Under the pieces are notes generated by a model. It ran no database searches, had not been told where the DNA came from, and was given only the letters and a program-made list of their open reading frames with translations. Of a stretch of DNA of 64,000 nt, positions 23,463 through 32,107 are shown piece by piece. The DNA is taken from NCBI RefSeq assembly GCF_016093275.1, contig NZ_JAEDAK010000004.1, positions 1 through 64,000 on the forward strand, given 5' to 3'. The position numbers were made by a program, and so were the translations under genes. How positions within the stretch are numbered: position 1 is the first letter of the stretch; the number at the start of each line of letters is the position of its first letter. The DNA is from Inhella proteolytica. Its GTDB lineage: Bacteria > Pseudomonadota > Gammaproteobacteria > Burkholderiales > Burkholderiaceae_C.

Positions 23463-25523
23463 TCAGATCGCCAGCGGGTCCACGTCGATGGCCCAGCGCG
23501 TCAGCCCCTTGTGCTGGCGCTTGAGCGCGTGCAGCTCAGGCACCCAGGCCGCGAGCGCGCGTTGCAGCGGCGCGCGTTGTGGGCTCTCCACCAGCATCTG
23601 CCAGCGCCACTGGTTGGCCACCTTGGGCACCGGATGGGGCACGGGCGGGTACCAGAACAGGTCGGCGTCCGGAGCCAGCATGCGGCCGGCCTCGGCGGCG
23701 GCCTGCAGGAAGTCGCGGGCCACGAACTCCTCGCGGCTGTCGGCGCGCAGCAGGGCCAGGTGCGCGAAGGGCGGCAGGCCGGCGAGCTGGCGCTCTTCGA
23801 GCTGGCTGGTGGCGAAGGCGACGAAGTCGTGCTTCTGCAAGGCCTGGTAAAGCGGGTGGCGCGGTTGGTGGGTTTGCACCCACATCTCGGCGGCGTGCCC
23901 GGCACGGCCAGCGCGGCCGCCGGCCTGCATCAAGAGCGCGAACAGGCGCTCGGGGGCGCGGAAGTCGCTTGAATAGAGCAGGTTGTCGGGGTTGAGCGCT
24001 GCCACCAGCGTCACGTTGCGGAAGTCGTGGCCCTTGGCAATCATCTGCGTGCCCACCAGCACGTCCACCTCGCCGGCGTGCACGCGCGCCAGCTGGGCTT
24101 CCAGGCTGCCGGCTTTTGCGGTGCTGTCGGCGTCCAGGCGCGCCAGGCGGGCGTGGGGCAGCAGGTGTTCGAGCTGCTCCTCCAGGCGTTCGGTGCCGCG
24201 GCCGATGGGGGCAATGTCCTGGTTGCCGCAGTCCGGGCAGGCGCTGGGCACCCGCTCGGTGAAGCCGCAGTGGTGGCAGCGCAGCGTGCGGTCGCTCTTG
24301 TGGAAGACGCGCCAGGCGCTGCAATGCGGGCAGCCGCTGCGCCAGCTGCACTGGCCGCAGTGCAGCACCGGGGCATAGCCGCGCCGGTTCAAGAGCAGCA
24401 GCGACTGCTCGCCGCGCGCGATGCGCTGTTCGATGGCCTGCAGCAGGGGCGCAGCGAGCGGTGGCGGCGTGGCGCCCGGGCCCTTGGGCGGCGGCAGGCT
24501 GGCCAGATCGAGCAGGCGCACCGTGGGCAGGGGCGCGGCGCCGATGCGCTCGGTCAGATCGACCCGGCGGTAGCGGCCGGTCTGCGCGTTGTGCCAGCTT
24601 TCCAGCGAGGGTGTGGCCGAACCCAGCAGCACCGGGAAGCGCCCGTGGGCGGCGCGCCAGACGGCCAGATCACGCGCCGACTGGCGCGCGCCGTCCTGGG
24701 CCTTGAAGCTGGGATCGTGCTCCTCGTCCACCACGATGAGCCCGAGGCGCGGCAGCGAGGCCATCACCGCCAGGCGCGTGCCCAGCACCAGATCGGCCTG
24801 GCCGCTGTGCGCGCGCAGCCAGTCGCGCAGGCGCTGCGGGGGCGTCAGGCCGGAATGCAGGCAGGCCACGCGCTCCTGCCCGAAGCGCGCCGCAAAGCGG
24901 GCCTGCAGCTGCGGGGTCAGGTTGATCTCGGGCACCAGCACCAGCACCTGGCGCCCCAGGGCCAGGGCCTGGGCGGCGGCGTGCAGGTAGACCTCGGTCT
25001 TGCCGCTGCCCGTCAGGCCCCAGAGCAGCACCGGCTGGGGCGGCACCTCGCCGCGCAGCTGGGCGCTGAGCAGGTCCACCGCGGCCTGCTGGCCGGCTTG
25101 CAGGGCCGGGCCGGCGCCGGGCGCGGCGGCCTCCAGCGCGCCGGGCTGGCGCTTCAGGCGCCGCGCCAGCTGGGTGTCGTCCAGCTGGGCCAGGGTGGGC
25201 GGCAGGGCGGCCAGCGCCAGCTCGCCCAGGCCGCGCTGGTAATAGGCGGCGGCAAAGCGCACCAGGGCGCGCCAGCCGGCGTCCAAGGGCGGCAGATTCA
25301 GCACCCCGGCCAGGGGCTTCAGTTCCACGCCGGGGTCGGGGTCCGGCTCGCCGTCCCACACCACCCCCAGCACCTGGCGCTTGCCCAGCGGCACGCGCAC
25401 CAGGCTGCCGGGCGGCAGGGCCTGGTGGTGGCGGTAGTCCAGCGGCGCACCCAGGCCGCTGTGCTGCGGGGTGGGCACGGCCACCTTCAGCACGACGTCA
25501 CGGGAGTTTGAGGAATCCGTCAC
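23463..25523 (-). CDS. priA: primosomal protein N' (PriA), replication restart helicase
   Basis: 686 residues. An N-terminal 3'-DNA-end binding domain (LGAPLDYRHHQALPPGSLVRV), then SF2 helicase motifs: Walker A LLWGLTGSGKTEVYLH, VPEINLTPQL, DEEHD (VVDEEHDPSFK), GSATPSLESW. The two zinc sites are carried by paired Cys motifs (CGQC, CPHC, CHHC, CPDC). Later motifs include LVGTQMIAKGHDF and QAGGRAGRAG. PriA reloads the replisome at collapsed forks. Start is a GTG at 25523; the promoter region upstream holds a perfect DnaA-box sequence. Confidence 0.95.
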   Translation of the reverse strand: MTDSSNSRDVVLKVAVPTPQHSGLGAPLDYRHHQALPPGSLVRVPLGKRQVLGVVWDGEPDPDPGVELKPLAGVLNLPPLDAGWRALVRFAAAYYQRGLGELALAALPPTLAQLDDTQLARRLKRQPGALEAAAPGAGPALQAGQQAAVDLLSAQLRGEVPPQPVLLWGLTGSGKTEVYLHAAAQALALGRQVLVLVPEINLTPQLQARFAARFGQERVACLHSGLTPPQRLRDWLRAHSGQADLVLGTRLAVMASLPRLGLIVVDEEHDPSFKAQDGARQSARDLAVWRAAHGRFPVLLGSATPSLESWHNAQTGRYRRVDLTERIGAAPLPTVRLLDLASLPPPKGPGATPPPLAAPLLQAIEQRIARGEQSLLLLNRRGYAPVLHCGQCSWRSGCPHCSAWRVFHKSDRTLRCHHCGFTERVPSACPDCGNQDIAPIGRGTERLEEQLEHLLPHARLARLDADSTAKAGSLEAQLARVHAGEVDVLVGTQMIAKGHDFRNVTLVAALNPDNLLYSSDFRAPERLFALLMQAGGRAGRAGHAAEMWVQTHQPRHPLYQALQKHDFVAFATSQLEERQLAGLPPFAHLALLRADSREEFVARDFLQAAAEAGRMLAPDADLFWYPPVPHPVPKVANQWRWQMLVESPQRAPLQRALAAWVPELHALKRQHKGLTRWAIDVDPLAI

Positions 25524-25555
25524 AAAGTGGCGCCAGGCTTGGGTTTTTCGAACGA

Positions 25556-25573
25556 TCCACAGCCTGTGGATAA
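25556..25573. promoter_or_regulatory. DnaA-box sequence within a palindrome upstream of priA
   Basis: TCCACAG-C-CTGTGGA is an inverted repeat at 25556-25570, and TGTGGATAA (25565-25573) is the exact reverse complement of the consensus DnaA box TTATCCACA. It is followed by TTTGTGGGAAAAA and, near 25740, TGTGGGGACAA, which are looser matches. It lies 33-50 bases upstream of the priA start, so DnaA control of priA is plausible. The rest of the 291-base priA-hemE gap shows no AT-rich unwinding stretch. Confidence 0.5.
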
Positions 25574-25783
25574 GTTTGTGGGAAAAAGCGGGGCAGCCGC
25601 AGGGCGGTCGGGCGGGCTCTGGGCCGGAAGCCCATTCTCACGCCCAGGGCGCCTGAAAAAACGCTTTCAGGACAAGGGTTTAGCCCGGTCGCCCGAGGGC
25701 ATGGCACCGACCCTGGGTTGGAGCCCCCGCTCCACAAAATGTGGGGACAAGTACGCCCGGCTCGTGTAGCGGCGCGCCATTTC

Positions 25784-25807
25784 GCGCCCGCCCGAGTGAG
25801 CGGGCGC
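25784..25807 (-). terminator. hairpin downstream of hemE, possible terminator
   Basis: GCGCCCGC-CCGAGTGA-GCGGGCGC, an 8-bp perfect stem just after the hemE stop codon. On the minus strand it is followed by GAAATGG rather than a run of T, so it may pause or stabilise RNA rather than act as a classical intrinsic terminator. Confidence 0.4.
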
Positions 25808-25814
25808 TAACCGA

Positions 25815-26900
25815 CTAGCGCAGCGTGCGCGAGTGGTTGTGCACGGTCTCGACCAGGGCCGCGACCTGCTCGATCGGCGTGTGCTGGCTGATGCCATGGC
25901 CCAGGTTGAAGACATGGCCGCCCCAGCTGCCATCGGCGCGCTGGGGGCGGCCGAAGCTGTCCAGCACCTTGATGGCCTCGGCCTGCACCACGGCGGGCGG
26001 GGCGAACAGGCACATCGGGTCCAGATTGCCCTGCAGGGCCACGCGGTCCTGCGTGAGGGCGCGGGCGCGGCCGAGGTCCATGGTCCAGTCCAGGCCCAGC
26101 ATGTCGGCGCCGGTCTCGGCCATTTCCTGCAGCCACAGGCCGCCGCCCTTGGTGAAGAGGATGTGCGGCACGCGCTGGCCGTCGGCGCCGATGCGCTTCA
26201 GGCCGGCCAGCACGCGCTGCGAGGCCGGCAGGGCGAAGCGCAGGTAAGCGTCGTGGCTGAGCACGCCACCCCAGCTGTCGAACAGCATCACGGCCTGGGC
26301 GCCGGCGTCGATCTGGGCGTTCAGGTACTGGATGGTGGCGTCCACCAGCTTGTCCAGCAGGCCCTGCATCAGGTCGGGGCGGCTGTACATCAGGGTCTTG
26401 ACCTGGCGGTAGTCGTCGCTGCCCTTGCCCTCGACCATGTAGCAGGCCAGGGTCCAGGGGCTGCCGGCAAAGCCGATCAGCGGCACCTTGCCGCCCAGGG
26501 CCTGGCGGATCGAGGCTACCGCATCCACCACATAGCGCAGCTGGTTGAGGTCGAACACGGCCTCCTTCAGCGAGGCTTCGTCGCGCACCGTCTTGGCAAA
26601 GCGCGGGCCCTCGCCCTCGCCGAAGCTCAGGCCCAGGCCCATGGCGTCGGGCACGGTCAGGATGTCGCTGAACAGGATGGCAGCGTCGAGCGGGAAACGC
26701 TCGAGCGGCTGCAGCGTCACCTCGGTGGCGTAGTTGGGCGACTTGGCCAGGCCCATGAAGCTGCCCGCCTTGGCGCGCGTGGCCTTGTACTCGGGCAGGT
26801 AGCGGCCGGCCTGGCGCATCAGCCAGACGGGGGTGTAGGGCGTGGCCTGGCGCAGCGCGGCGCGCAGGAAGACGTCGTTCTTGAGCGGGACGTAAGACAT
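25815..26900 (-). CDS. hemE: uroporphyrinogen decarboxylase
   Basis: 361 residues, standard length. It decarboxylates the four acetate side chains of uroporphyrinogen III to give coproporphyrinogen III in haem synthesis. Signature segments: [15 protein letters not shown] (Arg residues that bind substrate) near 25-40, [12 protein letters not shown] with the essential Asp near 80, [16 protein letters not shown] near 140, [12 protein letters not shown] near 330. Starts at ATG 26900, nine bases after the stop of the upstream NAD(P)-binding protein, so it is probably co-transcribed with it and the S9 peptidase. Confidence 0.97.
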   Translation of the reverse strand: MSYVPLKNDVFLRAALRQATPYTPVWLMRQAGRYLPEYKATRAKAGSFMGLAKSPNYATEVTLQPLERFPLDAAILFSDILTVPDAMGLGLSFGEGEGPRFAKTVRDEASLKEAVFDLNQLRYVVDAVASIRQALGGKVPLIGFAGSPWTLACYMVEGKGSDDYRQVKTLMYSRPDLMQGLLDKLVDATIQYLNAQIDAGAQAVMLFDSWGGVLSHDAYLRFALPASQRVLAGLKRIGADGQRVPHILFTKGGGLWLQEMAETGADMLGLDWTMDLGRARALTQDRVALQGNLDPMCLFAPPAVVQAEAIKVLDSFGRPQRADGSWGGHVFNLGHGISQHTPIEQVAALVETVHNHSRTLR

Positions 26901-26909
26901 GGGCCGGGA

Positions 26910-27653
26910 TTATCCGGACCGGCCCAGGCCCCGCTCCTTGTTCTGCATCAGCTCCAGGCGCAGTGCCGCCTCCACCCCCTGCGGCGCATGGGCGGCGCGG
27001 CTGGCCAGCTCCTGGCTCAGCACCCAGGTACCGGGGCCGGCCTCGCGCAGCACGCGCTCCGCCGCCACCGCCACACGCGCCAGCGCCACCGAGCGCAGCG
27101 GGCGCTCGCTGTCCGGCAGCATCCAGCGCAGCTGCGACCACCAGGCCGCGGCAAAGCGCTCCAGCCAGCTGCCCTGCACCGCCACGCGCTCGCGGCTGCT
27201 GCGCAGCAGCACCAGCTGGGTGAATCCGAGCTGGCTGAGCGCCTGCTCGTCCTGATCGGCAAAACCGTCGCGCAGCGCCACCGGCAGGCTGTTGGGCGCA
27301 TGCGGCAACACCACGAAGAGCCGCGCCACGCCGAGCGCACGCAGCTGGCGGCCCAGTTCAGGCAGCTGCGCGACGCCGGGCGCCACGAAGGCGGCGTCGC
27401 GCGTGCCGGTGAGGCCGGAGCGCTCCAGCACCAGGTAGGCGGTGGCACCGGCCCAGCGGCCGCGGGTGGCGACGTCGGGCGCCTGCAGCTCCGCGACCGA
27501 GAGCGTCAGCAGCCCGCGGTGCGTGCTGGCCAGGGGCTGCTGCACCAGCGCGCCCACCGCGCGATGCCCGGCCGCCAGCACCTGGGCCAGCAGGGCCGCG
27601 CCCAACCAGCCGCCGGCGCCCAGCACCAGGGCGGGGCCTTGCACCGTGCTCAC
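26910..27653 (-). CDS. Rossmann-fold NAD(P)-binding protein, epimerase/reductase-like
   Basis: 247 residues. The N-terminus carries a dinucleotide-binding loop (LVLGAGGWLGAALLAQVLAAG). The remainder looks like an atypical short NAD(P)H-binding or NmrA-type protein (LFVVLPHAPNSLP, LVLLRSSRERVAVQGSWLER), without a clear YxxxK catalytic pair. Function unknown. The GTG start at 27653 overlaps the S9 peptidase stop by four bases (GTGA), and hemE follows after nine bases; the three genes form one transcription unit. Confidence 0.72.
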   Translation of the reverse strand: MSTVQGPALVLGAGGWLGAALLAQVLAAGHRAVGALVQQPLASTHRGLLTLSVAELQAPDVATRGRWAGATAYLVLERSGLTGTRDAAFVAPGVAQLPELGRQLRALGVARLFVVLPHAPNSLPVALRDGFADQDEQALSQLGFTQLVLLRSSRERVAVQGSWLERFAAAWWSQLRWMLPDSERPLRSVALARVAVAAERVLREAGPGTWVLSQELASRAAHAPQGVEAALRLELMQNKERGLGRSG

Positions 27654-29644
27654 TGCAAATGCCTTTCCAGGAAGCGCTCGACACGCTGGGCGAAATCCAC
27701 CCGGTTCTTCAATAGAGCCCAGAAATGGCCTTCACCGGGATAGCTGACCCACTCGGGCTCATTGCCGGCCTTCTGCAGCGCCGCGCGCAAGCGCTGGCCG
27801 TGGGCCAGCGGTACCCGGCGGTCGTCCTCTCCAAAGCCCAGCAACACCGGAACCTGAATGCGCGCCGCCTGGTGGACCGGGGAGTGGGCGCGCAGCATCT
27901 CGGCGTCTCGGACCGGGTCGCCAATCATTTCGGGCAACGAGTGCCGACGCGCCAGGTCGCTGGTGTCGTCATCGATCCAGACGGAGCCGTTCAGCAGCAG
28001 TTCCAGGTCGGTGACCGCCACCCAGGCCACACCACAGCGGTAGAGCTCGGGGTGACGGACCAGCCCCATCAAAGCGCTGTAGCCGCCGTAGCTGGCACCG
28101 GCAATGCAGGCCTTCTCGCCCGCCAGGCCTTGTTTGCGTGCCCATTGCAGGGCATCCGCGACATCGTCCTGCATCGCCCGCCCCCATTGCTTGTAGCCCG
28201 CGCGCTCGTGCGCGTCGCCGTAGCCGGAACTGCCACGGAACTCCGGGGCGATCACTAGGTAGCCACGCGAGGCCAGGAACTGCGTCCAGGTCTCCCACGT
28301 CCAGGACCACCCGCGCACCCACGGCCCGCCATGCACCAGCACCACCGCCGGCTTGCCGGCCGCGGGTCGGCGCGGGGTGCTGACCCAGACCGGCAGCTCA
28401 TGCCCGTCGCGCGCACGGATGCGGTGCAAATCCAAGGTTGCCATCTCGGCGGGCTGCAGCTCCTTGCGCGCGGCGGCCACCGCCGTCCACTCCGTTTGCC
28501 CCTGGGGCGGGCTGCCCCGGTAGAGCCAAACCCGACCCGCTTCGACATCGGCATAGGAGTGGATCAGTGCCACCACATCCTTGCCATCGCAACGTCGGCA
28601 ACTCATGCGATTCACGCGCCCTGGGAGCTGGGCGTCCACCTTCTGCTGCAACTGCTTGTGGGCCGCGCTGAACCAGATCGTGGTCTCGGCATCGTGCGTC
28701 AGACGCAGGCCCAGGGCCCGCTCACCCGGCGCACCGCGCAACAGGCGCCCCTGGAAGTCGAAGCCCTGCAGCGACACCAGAACCTTGCCAGGCGCCTTGC
28801 TCGCGAAGTCGTACAAGCTCAGGACCGTCCGGCCTTCCGGGCCCTCGCCATGGGTCACGTAGAGCTGGCCCTTGTCGTCCACGCTGTGGGGCAGGAAGGG
28901 CATGCGCAGCACATCGCCACTCGCCAGCACCTGCCACTCGGTCTGGCCGGGTGCGCGCCAGTGCAGGGTCAAGTACTGGTCCTTGCGGGTCATCACCGCG
29001 CGCGCCTCTCCCTGGCCGTCAAACCACCAACGGAGCGGTTCGCCTGGTGCGCGAACTTCCGCTCCCCGGGTACGACCGGTGCGGGTATGGAGCCAGAGCG
29101 GGTAATAGCTCACCGAGTCGTCCAGCCCGAACTTGAGCTCGGCAATGAGCACCTCCTCATTGGTCTCGGCCGCCCGGGGCTGCGGAACCATCAGCAGCTC
29201 GTGGTTCCAGTCCAAGGTGCGGCTGACGATATGGGTGCCGGTCTGCATCGGCGCATGGCGACGGCGCACCAACATGCGCAGGTTCTCGCCGCTCGCGTCC
29301 ACCGCAAACAGCCCCGGCGCTCCGCTGGGGCGTCCGCCGCCCGCAGAGAAGTCGGTGGTACTGAAGATCAGACGTTCGTCATTGACCCAGTGGATGTCAT
29401 TGACATCCACATCCGAGAAGTGAGCCACGGCATGGCCCTTGCTGGTGTCATCGACCTCCAACACGAACAGCCCGACCCGGCGCCCGTCGCCGCCAAAGCT
29501 CAAAGCCAGCTTGGTGCCCGAGGGAGACAACACCGCCTGGCGCAGTTCGCTCTCCTTGAAGAAGAGTTCGGCCGGCAGGCCAGTGGCCGCTTGCACCCAA
29601 GCCATGCAACACCATGCCATCAAGCCGCACAACCAATTCCGCAC
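27650..29644 (-). CDS. S9 family (prolyl-oligopeptidase-type) serine peptidase
   Basis: About 664 residues. A hydrophobic N-terminus ending WVQAATG suggests export. The first 400 residues form a WD-like propeller (LSPSGTKLALSFGG, DIHWVNDERLIFST), followed by the alpha/beta hydrolase domain with VLVHGGPWVRG, Ser in GASYGGYSALMG, Asp in GFGEDDRRVPLAHG and His in YPGEGHFWAL, a complete triad. It differs in sequence from the S9 protein at 20525. The start is uncertain: the GTG at 29644 is used because the signal peptide begins there. Codon use is less GC-biased than in its neighbours. Confidence 0.82.
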   Translation of the reverse strand: MRNWLCGLMAWCCMAWVQAATGLPAELFFKESELRQAVLSPSGTKLALSFGGDGRRVGLFVLEVDDTSKGHAVAHFSDVDVNDIHWVNDERLIFSTTDFSAGGGRPSGAPGLFAVDASGENLRMLVRRRHAPMQTGTHIVSRTLDWNHELLMVPQPRAAETNEEVLIAELKFGLDDSVSYYPLWLHTRTGRTRGAEVRAPGEPLRWWFDGQGEARAVMTRKDQYLTLHWRAPGQTEWQVLASGDVLRMPFLPHSVDDKGQLYVTHGEGPEGRTVLSLYDFASKAPGKVLVSLQGFDFQGRLLRGAPGERALGLRLTHDAETTIWFSAAHKQLQQKVDAQLPGRVNRMSCRRCDGKDVVALIHSYADVEAGRVWLYRGSPPQGQTEWTAVAAARKELQPAEMATLDLHRIRARDGHELPVWVSTPRRPAAGKPAVVLVHGGPWVRGWSWTWETWTQFLASRGYLVIAPEFRGSSGYGDAHERAGYKQWGRAMQDDVADALQWARKQGLAGEKACIAGASYGGYSALMGLVRHPELYRCGVAWVAVTDLELLLNGSVWIDDDTSDLARRHSLPEMIGDPVRDAEMLRAHSPVHQAARIQVPVLLGFGEDDRRVPLAHGQRLRAALQKAGNEPEWVSYPGEGHFWALLKNRVDFAQRVERFLERHLQ

Positions 29645-29756
29645 ACCACCCCCCGCTTCAGAAAGTCGCGCAGGGTAGCGGACCTGCGCTCGAAACCGAT
29701 TCACGCCCCCGGCACTCCAGCCGGCAGGCTGCACGACAGCTTGCGCACAGGTGCCC

Positions 29757-30491
29757 TCACCACTCCCCGCGGCGGATGCGCGCGACATGGGCGTTGATGC
29801 GCGGCCGCAGCAGGCGCTCGAACAGCCAGCGGCGCGGCCCGCGCAGGTTCACGCCCTGTTGCGCATAGAAGGCGTCGGGGGTATTGAACAAGCCGAAGTC
29901 TTGGCGGATGCCCTCGCGCTGAATAAAGGTGTCCTGGCCGCGCCACTGCACGGCCACGGTCTGCAGGTTCGGCGTGGCGGCGCCATAGCCGCAGAAGGGC
30001 CCGCCCTGGCGGGCGAAACGGCGTTGCAGGCTGGCGAGGTAGTGGTCGTCGAGGATCAGGCCCTCCAGCGCGATCCAGCGCCCCTGATGCTGCACCTCGA
30101 CCCAGCTGTGCAGGATCTCGCGCGGCGCCAGCGACTGGATGGGCGCCGGCAGGGCGCCGGCCTGCAGGGCCTTGTCGATGGTGAAGCCGTGCAGCCGGCA
30201 GGGCAGGCCCAGGCGGCGCAGCAGGGCCATGAAGAGCGTGGCCTTGGTGTTGCATTGGCCATGGCCATCGGCCAGCACCTGCGAGGCCGGTACGTCGTCC
30301 GAGGCGTTGTAGCCAAACACGATCTCGTTGCGCACGAAGTCATAGGCCGCCCGGATGCGCTCGGCAGGCGGCAGGTACAGCCAGTGACGGCCTTGCACCA
30401 GTTGCTCGATGGCCGGGTGGTCGAAATCCAGCAGCGGGCTGGGTTGCAGCAACAAGTTCACGGCGGGGACAGGAAGTGGGCGGGCGGCCAT
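29757..30491 (-). CDS. transglutaminase-like cysteine peptidase-fold protein
   Basis: 244 residues with a transglutaminase-core domain (about 45-160). The Cys-His-Asp triad is readable: Cys in GHGQCNTKATLFMALL, His in REILHSWVEVQ, and Asp in IALEGLILDDHYL. Such proteins hydrolyse or cross-link peptides, and many bacterial ones are cytoplasmic peptidases. No signal peptide. ATG 30491 is the likeliest start. It is downstream of the AraC regulator on the same strand (53-base gap), which may control it. Confidence 0.83.
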   Translation of the reverse strand: MAARPLPVPAVNLLLQPSPLLDFDHPAIEQLVQGRHWLYLPPAERIRAAYDFVRNEIVFGYNASDDVPASQVLADGHGQCNTKATLFMALLRRLGLPCRLHGFTIDKALQAGALPAPIQSLAPREILHSWVEVQHQGRWIALEGLILDDHYLASLQRRFARQGGPFCGYGAATPNLQTVAVQWRGQDTFIQREGIRQDFGLFNTPDAFYAQQGVNLRGPRRWLFERLLRPRINAHVARIRRGEW

Positions 30492-30544
30492 GGTGGCCTG
30501 GCGGCCCCGTGCGCGCTTGAACGAAACAGTCGCGCGGCCCTGCT

Positions 30545-31273
30545 TCAGAGCAGGCGCACGCCGCGCAGCGCGATCGAAGCCGTCACACCCAGCATCTCGC
30601 GCAGGGTGCGGGCGAAATGCGCCTGGTCGGCAAAGCCGGCGCCATGCGCGGCTTCGGTGAGGCTGCGGCCGGCCAGCGCCTGCTCGATGGCCAGCAGCAA
30701 GCGCAGCCATTTTCGGTAGCTGCGCAGGGGCATGCCGGACTGCGCTTTGAACCAGTGCGAGAAGCGGTCGGGGGACAGCGCACAGGCCTGTGCCAGGGCC
30801 TGGCGCTCGCCCTTGTCCCCGCCGGCCAGTGCCCGGCGCAGCAGCGCCAGCACGCTCGCCAGCCGGGCGTCCGCCGCCGCGGCAGCCGGCGGCAGCAAGG
30901 CCATGAGCGTCGCGGCCTGCGGGTTCAGCGCCAGCGCCTGAAGGCGGGCGGACCAGGCGGGCTCCAGGTGGCCCCAGGCAGCGGGGTCCGACCCCAGCAG
31001 GGCCGGCGCCAGCGCGTGGGTCGGGTCCACCCACAGCAGCAGGCCCTGGTGGCCGAGCAGGCGGTGCCGCGTGCCAGAGCGCAGCCACAGCGCCTCGCCT
31101 TGCACCACGCCCTCGTCCATCTCCAGCTGCAAGACCGTGCCGGGCCGCGCCAGGCAGACCTGGTGCGCCAAATGCCGGTGCGCCCGGTTGTCCCCGCTGT
31201 GGCCGACGAACAGCGCCAGCCCGGCACCCAGCAAGGCTTGGCCCTGCCAGTACGGCTGGGGGCTTGCGCTCAT
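30545..31273 (-). CDS. AraC family transcriptional regulator
   Basis: 242 residues. The C-terminal 100 residues form an AraC double helix-turn-helix (ACALSPDRFSHWFKAQSG, PLRSYRKWLRLLLAIEQAL, LTEAAHGAGFADQAHFARTL). The N-terminal half is a cupin-like ligand domain (HLAHQVCLARPGTVLQLEMD). The ATG at 31273 shares one base with the stop of the upstream solute-binding gene (TGATG), with a GTG immediately before it as an alternative. The effector and target are unknown; the transglutaminase gene downstream is a candidate. Confidence 0.88.
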   Translation of the reverse strand: MSASPQPYWQGQALLGAGLALFVGHSGDNRAHRHLAHQVCLARPGTVLQLEMDEGVVQGEALWLRSGTRHRLLGHQGLLLWVDPTHALAPALLGSDPAAWGHLEPAWSARLQALALNPQAATLMALLPPAAAAADARLASVLALLRRALAGGDKGERQALAQACALSPDRFSHWFKAQSGMPLRSYRKWLRLLLAIEQALAGRSLTEAAHGAGFADQAHFARTLREMLGVTASIALRGVRLL

Positions 31274-32085
31274 CACTCCGCCTGGGCCGGGCAGGGCAAG
31301 CTCTCGCCGCCTTCACGGGGCTGCAAGCGCTGGCTGGCCTGGCACAGCGCCGCCCAGAAGGCCTGCACGAACTGCGGGTGGCGTGCCAGCAGCGCGCGGC
31401 TGCTGGCGGCGAAGTAGAGCGTGCGCTGCACCGGTGGGCCCACGGGCACCAGGGCCTCGGGGCCTTCGAGTGCCGCGGCGGGCAGGGCCTCGGGGTTGAC
31501 GAGCAGCAGGTCGAAGCGCTGCGCCTTGAGCATTGGCAGCGCGCTGTCGAAGCCGCGGATGGGCACGACGGTGAAGCCGCGCCGCTGCGCCACGCCGTCC
31601 TGCGTCGTGCCCTGCACCACGCCCACCGTCAGGCCGGGCGCCAGGCGCTCGCCGTTCCAGGCCTGGGCCGGCACGCGCTGCGGCCAGGCGTACAGGCGCA
31701 GCGCGGTGGTGGCGATGGCGCGACGCGCATCCGGGCGGCCCTGGGCATCGAGCGGGAAGCCCAGCAACGCACCGCGCTCCGGCGTGTAGCCGAACAGCAG
31801 GCCCAAGCCCAGCTGGCCGCCCTGCAGCTCCAGGTCCATGCGGCGGTGCGGCAGGCGCAGCAGCTCGGCCTTGCAGCCCAGCTGCTGAAGGGCGGCGCGG
31901 GTGGCCAGCACCAGCCAGCCGGGATCGGGCTCCGGGAAGCCCGGGCCCTGGCCCTTCAGGCTGGGCGGAAAGGCTTCGTGGTTGAAGCTGATGCGCAGCT
32001 GGGGCGGGCAATCGGCCAAGGCCGGCCCGACCACGGCCAGCGCGGCCGCCAGCAGCAGCGTGTTGCTCAGTTTCGTCCTCCCCAT
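31273..32085 (-). CDS. periplasmic solute-binding protein (SBP family 3-like)
   Basis: 270 residues. Signal peptide (SNTLLLAAALAVVGPALA) followed by a periplasmic-binding-protein fold like bacterial extracellular solute-binding family 3: LRISFNHEAFPP, LLRLPHRRMDLELQGGQLGL, GVVQGTTQDGVAQRRGF, FDLLLVNPEALP. No permease or ATPase lies beside it; it instead overlaps the AraC gene, so it may serve in sensing. ATG 32085 is used because the signal peptide starts there. It is divergent from the anion permease (22-base gap). Confidence 0.72.
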   Translation of the reverse strand: MGRTKLSNTLLLAAALAVVGPALADCPPQLRISFNHEAFPPSLKGQGPGFPEPDPGWLVLATRAALQQLGCKAELLRLPHRRMDLELQGGQLGLGLLFGYTPERGALLGFPLDAQGRPDARRAIATTALRLYAWPQRVPAQAWNGERLAPGLTVGVVQGTTQDGVAQRRGFTVVPIRGFDSALPMLKAQRFDLLLVNPEALPAAALEGPEALVPVGPPVQRTLYFAASSRALLARHPQFVQAFWAALCQASQRLQPREGGESLPCPAQAE

Positions 32086-32107
32086 GGCGCTTGGATTCTG
32101 GGGGACG

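Noticed and set aside
25524-25814. Chromosome replication origin
   Set aside because: There is only one perfect DnaA box, no AT-rich region, and no dnaA, rpmH or gidA in the window.
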